64,000 nucleotides of DNA from Scolanthus callimorphus. Taxonomy: Eukaryota > Cnidaria > Anthozoa > Actiniaria > Edwardsiidae. The notes beneath the pieces were generated by a model, which saw only the letters and a list, made by a program, of their open reading frames with translations, was not told the DNA's origin and did no database searches. Made by a program: the position numbers and the translations under genes. Shown one piece after another: positions 12,201-23,039 of the stretch; within the stretch, counting starts at the first letter, position 1, and every line of letters starts with the position of its first letter. The DNA lies in assembly GCA_033964015.1 (NCBI GenBank), contig CM066920.1, positions 620,001 to 684,000 of the forward strand. Direction: 5' to 3'.

Positions 12201-14466
12201 TATTCACTTCATAACATACATTTAACACTTCCTTGTCCACCAAATCAATAGGTTTGCTATTACTCACAAAAATAGTGAATGGAACCAATTCCAAGCTCTC
12301 AACATGCCATGACCTCTATATTGACAGGTAATTCAGCCTTTACCTGTAGTATACACTTGACTCTTTCACCTGGAGCCATAATAGTAGTTGTACACACACC
12401 AGCAAACATGCCAGCAGTAGCTATCTGAAAATATCTAAAGCAAAGCAATAAATTAATATAAAATACATGCCTACACATAACTTTTTGTTTTTGTGGAAAA
12501 CATTATTCTACTTCCTGCTCATGCAGTTGTCCTCAACATAGATAAATTTTTTATTGCAACTCCAGGGTCTGACATTAACTTAGTTTTAATTTTAGGATTT
12601 ATTGACGACTAAGTGTACAAAATATTTCTAGTCAACAGACGACAAATTTTGGTCACCAGTTTCAAGATTATTTAACCTTTTTTTCTTTCCATTCATTTTC
12701 ATTTCCTCATTTTTTGTAACTCAAATCATCCATTCCCTTACTGTGCATCAGCTTGGTTTTGCATGTATTGTACACAGATTACAAGGTTTTACATGTATTG
12801 TACACAGATTACAAAGGTTTTACATTTATTGTACACAGATGTACACATATAACAAAGGTTTTACATATATTGTACACAGTTTACAAGGTTTTACATGTAT
12901 TGTACACAGATTTCAAAGGTTTTACATGTATTGTACAAAGGTTTTACATGTATTGTACACAGATTACAAAATGGTGCCGCAAGGAAAATGCTCACATGTT
13001 ATCACAACATACTGATGAAGAACCCATGTTACAATAGACTAAAAGGAAAAAAAACATTAAAGTAGCAAGACTCACGTTGGTTCTGCATTTGGGTCTTTCA
13101 TTTGAAGCTTCTTTCCCATGTTAAACCCCCAAAAACAAATGGCAAAAATTGGTGTGACACCAGTAATTGGAGCACCCATGCCCTTGTAAAGACCAAAGAA
13201 ACCCTAAAATCAAGAAAGAGATATGTTAAATAAAATGCTGGGAACCTGACAGGTCAAAAAATGAGGTCAAAAAATGTAAACTTGGTGGATAGCACAGGAG
13301 TTTGAAAAAAAAAACTGTGCTGAACATTACAAGCCTGTCAAGCCAAATTTGGATTATCTCTTGGTCGCTTCATTTTCCACGCTCAAGATAGTGGTGTGTG
13401 ACTAAACAAATGGAGGTGAAGCCTCCAGATTATTAACATGTATTATTGGGTTCCCAAAGGGAATGTATCCCAATCATGTAGCATTGAGTGTTTCTGCCTT
13501 GTTTTCATGCCTCTGCTAGACGAGTGGCCATACAGGTTTGCAAACCGGTGAAACTCATATGACAGGGAACCAGTTCACTATTTCTAGTATAAATAATGAA
13601 CAAAATACTAAACACTAAAATATAGATAAGCAGCTTGCATTATGAATCTGGAATATCCACCAGCAGATCAGGATTTGTATATAATTTTATCATCATTGCA
13701 TGGTTTATGGTCTGCATTGTTAAGAAGGAGGAGAAAGGAGAATATGTTGCAAAATAGTACCTCATTCCTTATTGTTTTCATAGCACAGTCCAGTGTTCCT
13801 TTAAACATAGGCTTCTCCCCTGGTAACGGCTTGGGCATGGTCTGCAGCCGCACCTGAAAATATGTGCCATACCATAAAGATTCAAGGCACAGACCATGGT
13901 TCTTCAAGGGCTTCACAACTTGCAAATTTGTTACCCAAACCAAAATCTTTGCTAAGCTGGTAATCACCTGATGGTTATCAAATTCAAGCCCATTTTTTTA
14001 CAACAGTTGCACAAATATCTTCCAGTGTCGAGTGACATCACATTCGCACACGGCAAGAAGTGAAGCGTGCTTAAACTTGGACTTTGAACCGAAACTTAAG
14101 AATAAGATGTTATCGACAATGGTCATATTTCTCCGTTAGTAGTTAAAATGTACGAGTAACCGAAAAATCATATTTTGAATCATAGACTTTCAATTAAGCT
14201 ATTTTTGACACGATCGAGAGAACAGTCACACACATCCTTGCATTGTGCATGCAGGACAGAAAAATTTCTCAGCAGCAATCGCCACGTAAACTGCGTATAA
14301 CAAGGAAATCTACTGCCAACTTTTATACCTTGATCGTATCCAGCGGATGCCCTGTTGCAATACAGCATACTCCACCAAATCCACCGGCGAAGAAGTTCTT
14401 GATACCAGAAGAAGAGGTCTTCTTGATCGCGACCTCAGTCTCACTAACGGTGGCCTCGTCCGCCAT
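9221..14466 (-). CDS. SLC25A20: Mitochondrial carnitine/acylcarnitine carrier
   Basis: Exchanges acylcarnitine for carnitine across the inner mitochondrial membrane for beta-oxidation. Eleven exons: 14329-14466, 13761-13853, 13076-13203, 12344-12434, 11766-11886, 11387-11459, 10994-11034, 10790-10858, 10246-10295, 10088-10162 and 9221-9283. All have GT-AG borders and agreeing phases. They total 942 bp and encode 313 residues, against about 301 in human. Three mitochondrial-carrier repeats are present. The signature motifs are PLDTIK at 41-46 and PGERVK at 141-146; the third reads AQDVLK at 241-246, where the usual proline is alanine. The C-terminus [17 protein letters not shown] is diagnostic of the family. 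The start ATG lies in CCAAGATGGCGGAC. Introns contain minisatellites. Confidence 0.96.
9479..10060. repeat. GAT-rich minisatellite in the last SLC25A20 intron
   Basis: Simple gatgatgat runs grade into three to four copies of a ~95-bp unit containing gatcatattgctggtaaag and atgagagtggccatt. The unit is internal to the 0.8 kb intron 10. Open frames of valine/methionine or histidine/isoleucine across it are composition artefacts. Confidence 0.8.
12755..12968. repeat. ~31-bp minisatellite in SLC25A20 intron 3
   Basis: About seven units of ggttttacatgtattgtaca plus a short cagattacaaa-like spacer. It lies between exons 3 and 4, and the overlapping plus-strand open frames arise from it. Confidence 0.8.
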
Positions 14467-14810
14467 CTTGGGTCGCGATGGAATGAGCCCGCGAACATTT
14501 GGGACATGCCTTTATTGCGCGCGTCTTTGCCTCGTCTTCGTGTACCGGGTGTGGACAAGACACTAGCGGGGGGAAGAACTTTTATCTTCAAATGCCGATT
14601 TCAACGAAAAATCTTTCATCTTTAATAACGTCCAGAGCCTCAGACAGTCGGCATGACCGAGAAGCTCTGAACATATTCAAATTTTCCTTTTGGAACCTTG
14701 TATTTTTAGTTTATTACGAGTGCTAAATAAAGATGTTGTTGTTTGTTGTCTTGTTGTTGCCGTGGGAACGAGTCGAATGATAGCTCTAAGCACCGCGCAA
14801 ACCATTAGCT

Positions 14811-15149
14811 AATAGCCGGCCTCCTCGGCTTGGGCGTAATGTTGTCCCATTTCAGATCACGTGGCATTCATTTGAATAATCTTCTTTGTTTGGGTTGCTT
14901 CCATATTCATATTGGTGGTTTTCACGTGACGTCATCAAAATGCTAACTTCTAAACTAAACCCTCTACGGAGATGCACTTTCAATGTTGATAATACCTCTA
15001 CCGAAGGCGTCGTCACACCAACTTTTAGTACTTTCTACCACGATTAACGGTTCTGTTGAGTATTCAGCATTTCAAACTATATTTGGGGAGATAAATTTAG
15101 TCGTGATCTGAAATGGGAAAACATTACGCCCAAGCCTGGGAGGTCTATT
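14811..15149. mobile_element. MITE related to the one at 5072
   Basis: Terminal inverted repeats of about 45 bp containing cctcctcggcttgggcgtaa and cccatttcagatca. The interior differs from the 5072 copy and includes a cacgtgacgtcatcaaaatg block. Confidence 0.75.
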
Positions 15150-15203
15150 ACAGTCAGACGTATCTAATTTTGATACCCTGTTGTCTGGACGCAGTCGAAA
15201 CTA

Positions 15204-15321
15204 GACTGCTAGCAGCCACTTTGGCGCATTCCCCGAAAGCGGGCGCGAACCCCCGACAAAGGGTTCCTCGCGCCCGCTTTCTGGGCCATAACGCGCCAAA
15301 GTAGGGGCTGCTAGCAGCCTA
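15204..15321. mobile_element. Short GC-rich hairpin element
   Basis: Palindrome with outer arms containing ctgctagcagcc and ctttggcgc, and inner arms gaaagcgggcgcga / tcgcgcccgctttc. It is about 118 bp and too short to code. Probably a MITE. Confidence 0.65.
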
Positions 15322-15564
15322 CCTAGCTAGTGTCTTTAGTGAGCGCAAAGAAACCCTCCACCGCGAGGGGCCGGGGGCTGGAGGTGCTACTGGACGGGCA
15401 TCTTGACTTTTATTTGATTTGATTTTTCAGTATATTTATCTTTCTCGAAAGCCAATGACAATCATTACCAAAAGTATTGCACGTCTGGGATGTACAAAAA
15501 GTCATTTAGTAAACTGCAAATGGCGGTTTCTTAAATGATCAACATTTTACTGGGTAGCCCGGAG

Positions 15565-16437
15565 CAGTCGTGTGAATTATAGATGGCACTCCGTACCATT
15601 TAGTGTCTTGACCAGTCTGTACAGATCTCTAATTTTGCCTTATTTGTCTTATGGTATCGTCGCTTGGGGACGTGCCGCAAAGTTGTATACCAACAAATTA
15701 CTTACTTTACAAAAGCGTGCATTAAGATTAATGTATTTTAAGCAAAGGCAGTGTCACGCCATTCCGCTCTTTGTATCGTCTAATCTTCTGCTTGTTCATA
15801 TGATTTATTTTGAAAAAGTAGCAAGTTTGATGTATGACGTTAATTGTGGTACTGCCCCTGTTTTGATACAAAATCTTTTCACAAAAACAAGTAATGTGCA
15901 TAACTATAGTACCCGATCCGCCACTAAGGGGAACTATCAAATCGAGCATTCAAGGCTTGAGATACAAAGACTGGCATTTTCACGATCTGGTCCAGTCATA
16001 TGGGATAGTTTGCCAGAAGTGTTGCGTAATCAAAACAAAAGAAAATTCAAACAAAATTTACAAGTGTCGCTTACTAATTTACTCAAATCTGAAGATGACT
16101 ATATTGGTGTTTCTGAAGTAATTACGAGATTGCCTAAATCCTCTTTTCTGCCTTATGTTCTTTTTAACAAGTGCTATTAATTGATTATAATTCATTATTT
16201 GCATTTCGTTACTTAACTGCTATCTCTTTGCCTTTTTCGCTTTTCTCTCTTTTCTTAAAAACAACAACTTTCTGTAACTGATAAATTAGGAGCTGGCAAA
16301 CCCTATATGTAGATATATATATATATATTTAAAGTAGCTTCCCGCCTCGATTAGCTTTTGAGCTATTTTGCGGGTTCAGCTTTTAGAATGTATTTAAGTT
16401 TATTGTGTAATAAAGTGTTGTTGTTGTTGTTGTTGCC
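15565..16437 (+). mobile_element. 5'-truncated LINE with intact C-terminal frame and TTG tail
   Basis: A 202-residue open frame starting near 15572 encodes the end of a non-LTR polyprotein. Motifs are LYRSLILPYLSYGIVAWG, LLTLQKRALRLM, YSTRSATKGNY and GPVIWDSLPE, typical of the region after reverse transcriptase. The element ends in aataaagtgttgttgttgtt at 16410-16437. Nothing upstream encodes the catalytic part. The uninterrupted frame suggests a fairly young insertion. Confidence 0.8.
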
Positions 16438-17773
16438 GTCAAATTAAAAGAGCGCGTGACAGGCCTGTTTGACTTGGGTGGTTTTAGATAAACAGTTTAA
16501 ACCCCAAACAATCACGAGGTTACATTATATTTCGACACTGTTTGCATAATTCCTAGAAAGATTATGCCCGATTAATCACGTGGATTAATTACAGTGAGAA
16601 AGCTGCAATGGAGAGATGATGGAAACACAATCAAACTTAGGTAAAAAAAATCCCTCTTTTTTTCTGAATTCTGTAAGAGGATAAGCGATCCTCGACTCCT
16701 AATCCCCAATGCAAGGCACCTCATGCAAGGTACTGAGACACTTGTGTGCTTGCAGTACATGAGAGAAATCGCTGCAGATACAGAATATTTTCATTTTGAA
16801 CAGGGTACCTGTTGCAATGAATTCCTAAATCAAAGCAATTGAACGTGTTGAACAAATTTGGACAGTTTGATTCAAAATTGATCCGTTCAGCATATTCACG
16901 TGCATAACATAGATATGGACTTTGAGAGTACTTGTTAAAGAATGACAATCGCTGAGGCCTGGTTTCCATATAGTCTTATCTGTCGTGAAACAAAAGAATA
17001 ATTCCAATTTCTATTGTTTCACGGTCGACTAATATAGCTAATGCGAAAGATACGACAGATAAGACTATATGGAAACTAGGATAAAGCACACAAAAGCATG
17101 TTGCTGTGTAGATGTGTTTAAGCCTGTTATAATCGTAAGGTCAACAGATAGGACCCTAGCCTGCGAACATCCGGTACACGCGAGCTTAAACCGGGGACCA
17201 TCCGGGGGACCTGAGGATTTCCGTGTCTTTGGTCGGCAAAATTAAAGAAACATTGAAAATTTAGTAAGATATTGCACGACCTCTCAAAAATGAGATTAAA
17301 TGCAATTGTCTTTTAAGACCATTTACAAATTTAAAAAGCAATTCTGAAAGGAACCCCAAAAGTGAGTAAACATGAGATAGGACATTCGTCACGCTACTGC
17401 TATTATCGCGTGTTTGTCAAGACCCGTTTTGTGACAATATAGGCTGGTTTGATTGCGTGAGCGCTTTGGCCTCCTGCGGAGTATTTCTTCTGCTGTATTC
17501 GAGTTTGCGACACACCTTCTGCCCGATCGCGAAACAAAAAATATAGTTATGTTCCTTATGCATTTTGCAAACGTTTTGACGAAAAACACCCACGCGGATT
17601 CACCGCAGTGTGATTGACGGTGTGTCTTTTTAGAGGCGGGAAATTTTTGTTAGCTGGACAAGATTTGATGTATATATGATCTGTGATTTGAAAAATAGTT
17701 TCCACGGCTACTGAAGTCTTTCCTCTTTTTTTCCGCAGCAAATATCTTCGCGTCCCCAGGCTTTCTCCGGGCG
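16438..17773. other. Intergenic stretch upstream of the 7TM gene
   Basis: Contains one hairpin MITE (16958-17080). No recognisable exon on either strand; short frames here show no family features. Confidence 0.5.
16958..17080. mobile_element. Hairpin MITE with 'cctggtttccatata' ends
   Basis: Terminal inverted repeats of about 30 bp (cctggtttccatatagtctt ... complement at 17051-17080) surround a 60-bp AT-rich centre. No coding capacity. Confidence 0.8.
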
Positions 17774-18868
17774 ATGATCAGCATTGTCTACGGAATTCCA
17801 CCGCGATGCATGATAGGAAGCAGCACGCGCCCACTGTGGCACTTGTCAGCGTTCTCCATCTTGCTGTTACTTGTCATTTGGGGGTCGTTTAGTTTGGAAA
17901 TGTACTGCACGGGGACGTACTGGCGCGAGACCATACCCCTCGAGACTCTTCTCCTCATAGTGTCCCTGGTTTTGTCAGGAGCCGTGTCCTTCACCTTATT
18001 TCTGATTTTTTTTTACCGCTTGAGCCTAAAACTTAACGAAGACGGCCAGGAAAGCATTATTCCACTTATCGAGTTTGATCCGTACGGTAACCACCATTCG
18101 ATCAGCGTACCTCTTCCAAGAAAGACATGGATAATCACCAACATTCTCCTCTTGATAGGCACAGCTGGGGTCGTCATGGTATTTGGTTGCGATTTCGGTT
18201 TGAATATCTTTTTTGACTACTACGGAATACATAACTTTACGGCAGAGCTCAGTCCCTCGTTTAGGAACGTGTATTTTACTAACGTATGGGCAAATCACTG
18301 GGGATTTCTAAGCGTTGTTGTCGGTTGTTGTGTGTTCTATATTCTCTGCCAGGACATCTCTTGCCATATTGACGTTATTGAAAACCTGATCATCAAAGAG
18401 GCCAGAGATTTCCGCACGGCGAAGAGATTCCACGAATGTTTACTTGCCTACACCGAGAGATTGACGGGGACATTAAGGGTGTGGTTCATTATCCACAGCC
18501 TTTTCTTTTTCTTTGTCATCCTGACCATGGTCGTGGAGTGGATTGTAGTATTTAGTGAGCTCGATAAAGACAATGTCCTCCGCCTCATGTTGGCGGAAAC
18601 TGGCGGTTCTATGCTGATATCATTCAAGTACGCTTTTCCCTTTTGGTCTGCGAGTAAAATAACAAGCAGATTTGAGCGCATGTACCGACGCCTCAATCGT
18701 GAATGCCTCCCCCGTAATTTTCCCGATATTGATGTGTTTACAAGCTACTGTGTCCGCTGTCGGGCGGGGTTTACGGTGTTTGGCGTCAAAGTGACGGCTA
18801 GATTAGCTTTGTTCTCGTTATTGTCTTGTTTTGTCGGGTTTGTTAAGATCTACAAGGCGATCCAGTGA
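17774..18868 (+). CDS. Intronless seven-transmembrane protein, gustatory-receptor-like
   Basis: Single 364-residue frame. Seven hydrophobic segments are visible near residues 24-44, 55-82, 118-140, 174-195, 234-262, 278-296 and 335-362. Long polar loops follow TM2, TM4 (about 40 residues, many charged) and TM6. The last helix reads FTVFGVKVTARLALFSLL and then GFVKIY, a layout like TM7 of insect gustatory receptors (phenylalanine-glycine, then a serine/leucine-rich helix). Cnidarians are known to carry gustatory-receptor-like (Grl) genes. If that is right, this would be a cation-channel-type receptor subunit in the plasma membrane with a cytoplasmic N-terminus. There is no GPCR DRY or NPxxY motif. 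The family call is inference; the 7TM gene itself is well supported. Confidence 0.7.
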   Translation: MISIVYGIPPRCMIGSSTRPLWHLSAFSILLLLVIWGSFSLEMYCTGTYWRETIPLETLLLIVSLVLSGAVSFTLFLIFFYRLSLKLNEDGQESIIPLIEFDPYGNHHSISVPLPRKTWIITNILLLIGTAGVVMVFGCDFGLNIFFDYYGIHNFTAELSPSFRNVYFTNVWANHWGFLSVVVGCCVFYILCQDISCHIDVIENLIIKEARDFRTAKRFHECLLAYTERLTGTLRVWFIIHSLFFFFVILTMVVEWIVVFSELDKDNVLRLMLAETGGSMLISFKYAFPFWSASKITSRFERMYRRLNRECLPRNFPDIDVFTSYCVRCRAGFTVFGVKVTARLALFSLLSCFVGFVKIYKAIQ

Positions 18869-20081
18869 CGACTCACCATGAACCAGGCCCAGAGTCCCCA
18901 AGCCTTACGGTGACTATTAAGGGGTACGCAAACCGAATTGAAAAGCTGATCAATCCAACGTCCGATATCAACTGGATACGGAGGACACAGATAGGGGTGT
19001 CTTAACTCGAAAACTCACAAAACCTTTTGGGGGTTGTATTTTTCATTTAAGAAGATTATGCTCTTATTTAATCTAAAGCATGCGCATTAATTTGACGTTG
19101 AAATAGACGGATGTTCTCAAGATATTGGAAGAGGGACACATTCCCAAACAACAATGACTTTATTTGTTGTTAGACTTCAATTCAATGTAGTTATGTGTTT
19201 CAGTTTCCTCTTTTGACTCTACTACTTTCGAACATACCAATACCTCTCCCCTGCACAGGGGATCTAAGTCCAGGTTGTGTCACTACGCGGCATGACTGGC
19301 ACAAATAAGCTCAGCTTCAATTTTATAAATTAAAAGAAAAAGTCAAAACACAATGCAGAAAATTAAACGTTTTTCAGGAATATATTCGTTCGGGTAACCC
19401 AAAACGAGGACCATACTTCCAGACGGAGCTGAAGCGTCGTATGGCGACCGTACGGTTCTTACGCCCACGCCAGAGATTTCGGCCCTGACAGTCGCTATCC
19501 TCGGGTGTTAATTGCTCAGTAGCGACTCAGGGACTCGGTCCAGGGACCTTAGGTGAGGGAACGCCCGGCCACCAGACCATTAAATAGACGCCCCTTGTAA
19601 TGAGTAGTGAACAACTAACGGTCTCTATACATCCGTCTAGGTATTTATAGGTCTGATTGAAGATCGCGTGTTCCATGTGGGACACTTGTTTTTAGTGAGA
19701 TCATGGTTGTGTTTAAAACTTTATCAGCTGTCGACTTGATTCATTCTCCAATCTTTGTGAGTCATTATATTAGGTGATGTCTTTTTGAAACAATCTGAAT
19801 ACTAGGCGCGTTTAAATTCGATGTCTGGATTTCTACGCATGCGTACTCATACTTTTCCGCTGGCCATAAGATGACGGGCTTTGGGTACTAGATTGGATTA
19901 CCTTTTATCTTTTTATTTTAGCTATCAATTGATCTTAGCGTGCACATTCACTTTGTGAATTGTTTTTACTACTCCCAGCCTCCTCAAAGAAGATCAAAAT
20001 GAAATTCAATTGACTTCATTACGTACACACCCAGGTTTCTGTGCTGCGCGCGCACATTCAGAGCTTGGCATGGTGCGCCGT
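18869..20081. other. Intergenic stretch downstream of the 7TM gene
   Basis: No family-recognisable coding signal. A GC-richer patch at 19390-19570 contains short inverted segments around cctgacagtcgctatcc, which I could not assign. Confidence 0.4.
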
Positions 20082-20273
20082 CATTCTCGAACCCAGAGCT
20101 CCCCGGCTCGTAACCTCGCGGGGGAGGCTCTGGTGACAGCCACTGACGCATGCGCGAGATTTAATACAGAGCCGCTGAGAGAAAGACCTTTCAGCGCATG
20201 CTCCAACGCTCAAAATTAGCCAATCAGCGACGGCCCTCAAATGGATGTCCCCAGAGCCTCCTCTGCGAGAATG
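20082..20273. mobile_element. MITE of the 'cattctcg' family with 10-bp duplication
   Basis: Ends cattctcgaacccagagctc and ...gcgagaatg. Flanked by exact ggtgcgccgt at 20072-20081 and 20274-20283. The interior holds ctctggtgacagccactgac, shared with the 55044 and 42767 copies. A 9-10 bp duplication fits Mutator- or Merlin-like elements; the superfamily is inferred. Confidence 0.85.
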
Positions 20274-20889
20274 GGTGCGCCGTGTGGTGTGTAAGTTTGG
20301 GTTGCCTTGTTTTGAACATGATTCCGAAAACTCGTTAAATAGATGAAATGGCAAATAAATTGAAAATTGGAGATTGAAAACTTACAGAAATCAAAACCTA
20401 ATGGTTCTCGTGTTAACTAGCAGATGTGCAGGTAAAAGCTTCGAGGAAAGAGTAAGGAGAATCGACATCGAGACTGGAGAAGTTGCCATTCCAGCATGGC
20501 TTTACACGACATTTCACAGGGGACCCAAGCTCATATTTTGTGACTGGAAAATATGTAAGAAATTGTTAATAAAAATTAACGAAACTCGCCTGGCAGTACG
20601 AGGCATTTGTCTTCGTTGCCCCCATGGAGTTTACATTTATTGTGTATAGTGATTATTACAAATCGTGACAACGAATACACTGTATGGCAAATTGCGACGC
20701 AGTTGGTGTATTTATTGCCACAGCTTTTTTTTATTACAAATTGCGACGACTTTATTACAAATAGGCGATAGGTATTTCAATGCGACAGATACAGTGTAAA
20801 TTGCGATACTTATTACAAATTGCGACTGTAGAAGCGTATGTTCTTAGCCTTACATGATAAAAAGAGAGAGAGACTAACGGAGTTATATT

Positions 20890-20937
20890 ATTGCCAACGT
20901 TTCGGACTCTTTATTCAGTCCTTCTTCAAGGCGGTTA
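20890..20937 (-). ncRNA. Degenerate hammerhead-like motif (Penelope-type)
   Basis: On the minus strand the order is: stem I strand cgcc, core ttgaaga, stem II ggact/agtcc, core gaaac, then gtt and stem I strand ggca. It matches the hammerhead plan except that the first core base is T instead of C. Short stem III motifs of this kind accompany Penelope-like retroelements. Probably an inactive relic. Confidence 0.4.
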
Positions 20938-21237
20938 CTGAAATCTTCGGAGAGACCAGCATCCTTAAGGATTCGGGAGCGTCGCTGTTTTTTTTTCTCA
21001 TCTTTTATATTCTAGGCCTTACATGAACATGATGAAGTTTGTTTTATGTCATCTCTTCAACTATTTCAGTTCCCGGTCAACCACCAGATTTACCAAGGTA
21101 ATGTGGTAATGTGCGTGTGGAACGGGACTGGTACGGCAACTCAAAAGAAAGGCTGTGAGATAGCAAATACAAAGCAATATTGCTTTCACCCCCGTCACAC
21201 GGGCATTCCTAAATCAAACTAAAAACTTTTAACCTCT

Positions 21238-21890
21238 GCAGCTATCGGTGCCCTCAAACGCATAAGGCCTTTCATTTCATCCGCTTCAGCCACCCTAATT
21301 TACCAATCACTCATCCAGCCCCACTTTGACTATTGTAGTCCTGTGTGGGATGGATGTAGTGCCAAACTATCCGACAAAATGCAAAAACTCCAAAATAGGG
21401 CGGCCAGGGTAATTACCAAATCCAGTTATGACTGTAGCGCAACTGCACTCCTTGAGAGCCTACACTGGGACAAATTATCGATAAGAAGGAAAAAACACAA
21501 ATCCATCCTAATCTTCAAAATATTAAATAACCTTGCCCCATCTTACTTAAGAGATCTCTTCATTAACCGAACCACACCGTATACACTAAGAGACCATAAA
21601 ACCAAATTAAATCTGGCCAAGCCTCGAACAAACTACCTTAAAAGGGCGATCAGCTACGACGGGGCTTGGCTCTGGAATTCTCTGCCCTGCGATATTCGTA
21701 CCGCATCTTCTCTTGGGCAGTTCAAACGAAAAATTATGGAATACCTATGACATACTATTCGACTCCCACACGGCAATCTTGTAAATCAGTATTAATATGT
21801 ATTTGTTTTATCCACTACATGTTTGTATACTACTGAAGATTTTTACCGTGTATAAATAAAACGTGTATGTATGTATGTATGTATGTAACC
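21238..21890 (+). mobile_element. 5'-truncated LINE with GTAT tail
   Basis: An open frame from about 21238 to 21750 encodes LIYQSLIQPHFDYCSPVWDG, LQNRAARVIT and LWNSLPCDIR, the typical post-RT region of non-LTR elements. The 3' end is a tatgtatgtatgtatgtat microsatellite at 21868-21886. It resembles the minus-strand copy at 47664-48150. Confidence 0.85.
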
Positions 21891-22756
21891 ATAAGTTAAG
21901 TATTGACAGGAGAGCAAGTGATCGGCCCGTGGCTTTCGCCCCCCCCCCCCTCCCCTCTATATCTCCGGAACCACTGAGGCTATGATCATCAAACTTTCAC
22001 ACAATGACCATGAGCCTTAGACAAATCATCACACCCATTTTTGTTACGTGGGAGCAAAATGTGACGTCACAATGACGTCATTCTCAATGTTTTATCAATT
22101 TTTAAGTAATTTTAATTAACTTCCAAAAACTTGGTAGATAATACTCTAAAAGCCAACTAATCAACATCAAGATAATGTAAATGTAATAATTTGTGACATT
22201 AACACATAAATTCTATTAAACTTGCGTCATAATGACGACTTTTGAAAATATTGTCCGCCACCTTGGATTTCATTTAATTTCCATTTGACTCTTCAGATAA
22301 ATACCCAATGAGAAAAAAATGGTCAAAATGTACAAAATACTCATCAAAGAAGTGCTTGACATTCAAAAAGTTGAATTAAAAGGATATTTGTGAATCCCAG
22401 AGCTAGTTTTATGTTAAAATGAACAAAATCCCCCGCCCTCCCCCCCAAAGATTGTGTGTCAAAAATTAATTAGCCTGTACATAAATTACTAATGAGTACA
22501 AGCTCCGATAGTCATAAATTGAGCAATGTGTCCAACATTAAGCTTGAAATATGAAACATTCACAAAAACGGGTTTCTCAGCCCACATGTTGATACTAAAT
22601 TTTCTTTGCTGCCAGAGGCGAACCAGCCTAAAACAGAAACTCATGTGTGTATTGTTGTTCTCAATGAAAATTGTTTGATTATTTTCGTGTTAGTGGGCAC
22701 ACAAATAGAAGTATCTACTACTTCTACAAACTGCCCTGTCATTTACTTATCGGACT
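21891..22756. other. Intergenic stretch with no gene seen
   Basis: AT-rich DNA with two poly-C tracts (about 21940 and 22433) and a gtgacgtcacaatgacgtca block at about 22061 related to the CRE repeat family. No supported exon. Confidence 0.45.
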
Positions 22757-22766
22757 TATGGACTAC

Positions 22767-22964
22767 CATACCTGCCAACTACGCGGGAGACTCCCGGATT
22801 TAACCCTCAGTCTCCCGGGAAAAAAATTGAAACTTTCCATATTTACTGTATATCTCCCGGGTAAATTTCTTGCGATTTTCTCATACAGTTGTTGTATTTG
22901 TGACAAAATCTCCCGGGTTGAGACAAAATCTCCCGGTTTTGGAGTTTTCAGGGTTGGCAGAGCC
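22767..22964. mobile_element. Small transposon with 10-bp target duplication
   Basis: Flanked by exact tatggactac at 22757-22766 and 22965-22974. The ends carry ctgccaac and its complement gttggcag. The interior repeats tctcccgg five times. It lies about 75 bp upstream of the YIPF6 start codon. Confidence 0.75.
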
Positions 22965-23039
22965 TATGGACTACAATATTTTTGAGCCCACGAGCTAACG
23001 GAGCGGTCACTCGTAAAAGGATGAAAGAGCAAATCCAAT

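Larger units (their letters stand above)
14467..15564. other. Intergenic stretch upstream of SLC25A20
   Basis: Holds the SLC25A20 promoter side, a TTG-rich stretch at 14732-14760 that may be a LINE tail, and two hairpin elements (14811-15149, 15204-15321). No supported exon. Confidence 0.5.

Noticed and set aside
12743..13037. Two overlapping plus-strand frames of about 90 residues
   Set aside because: They are readings of the 31-bp minisatellite in SLC25A20 intron 3.
20374..20649. 91-residue plus-strand frame
   Set aside because: No family signature, no splice context and no signal features; left as unassigned sequence.
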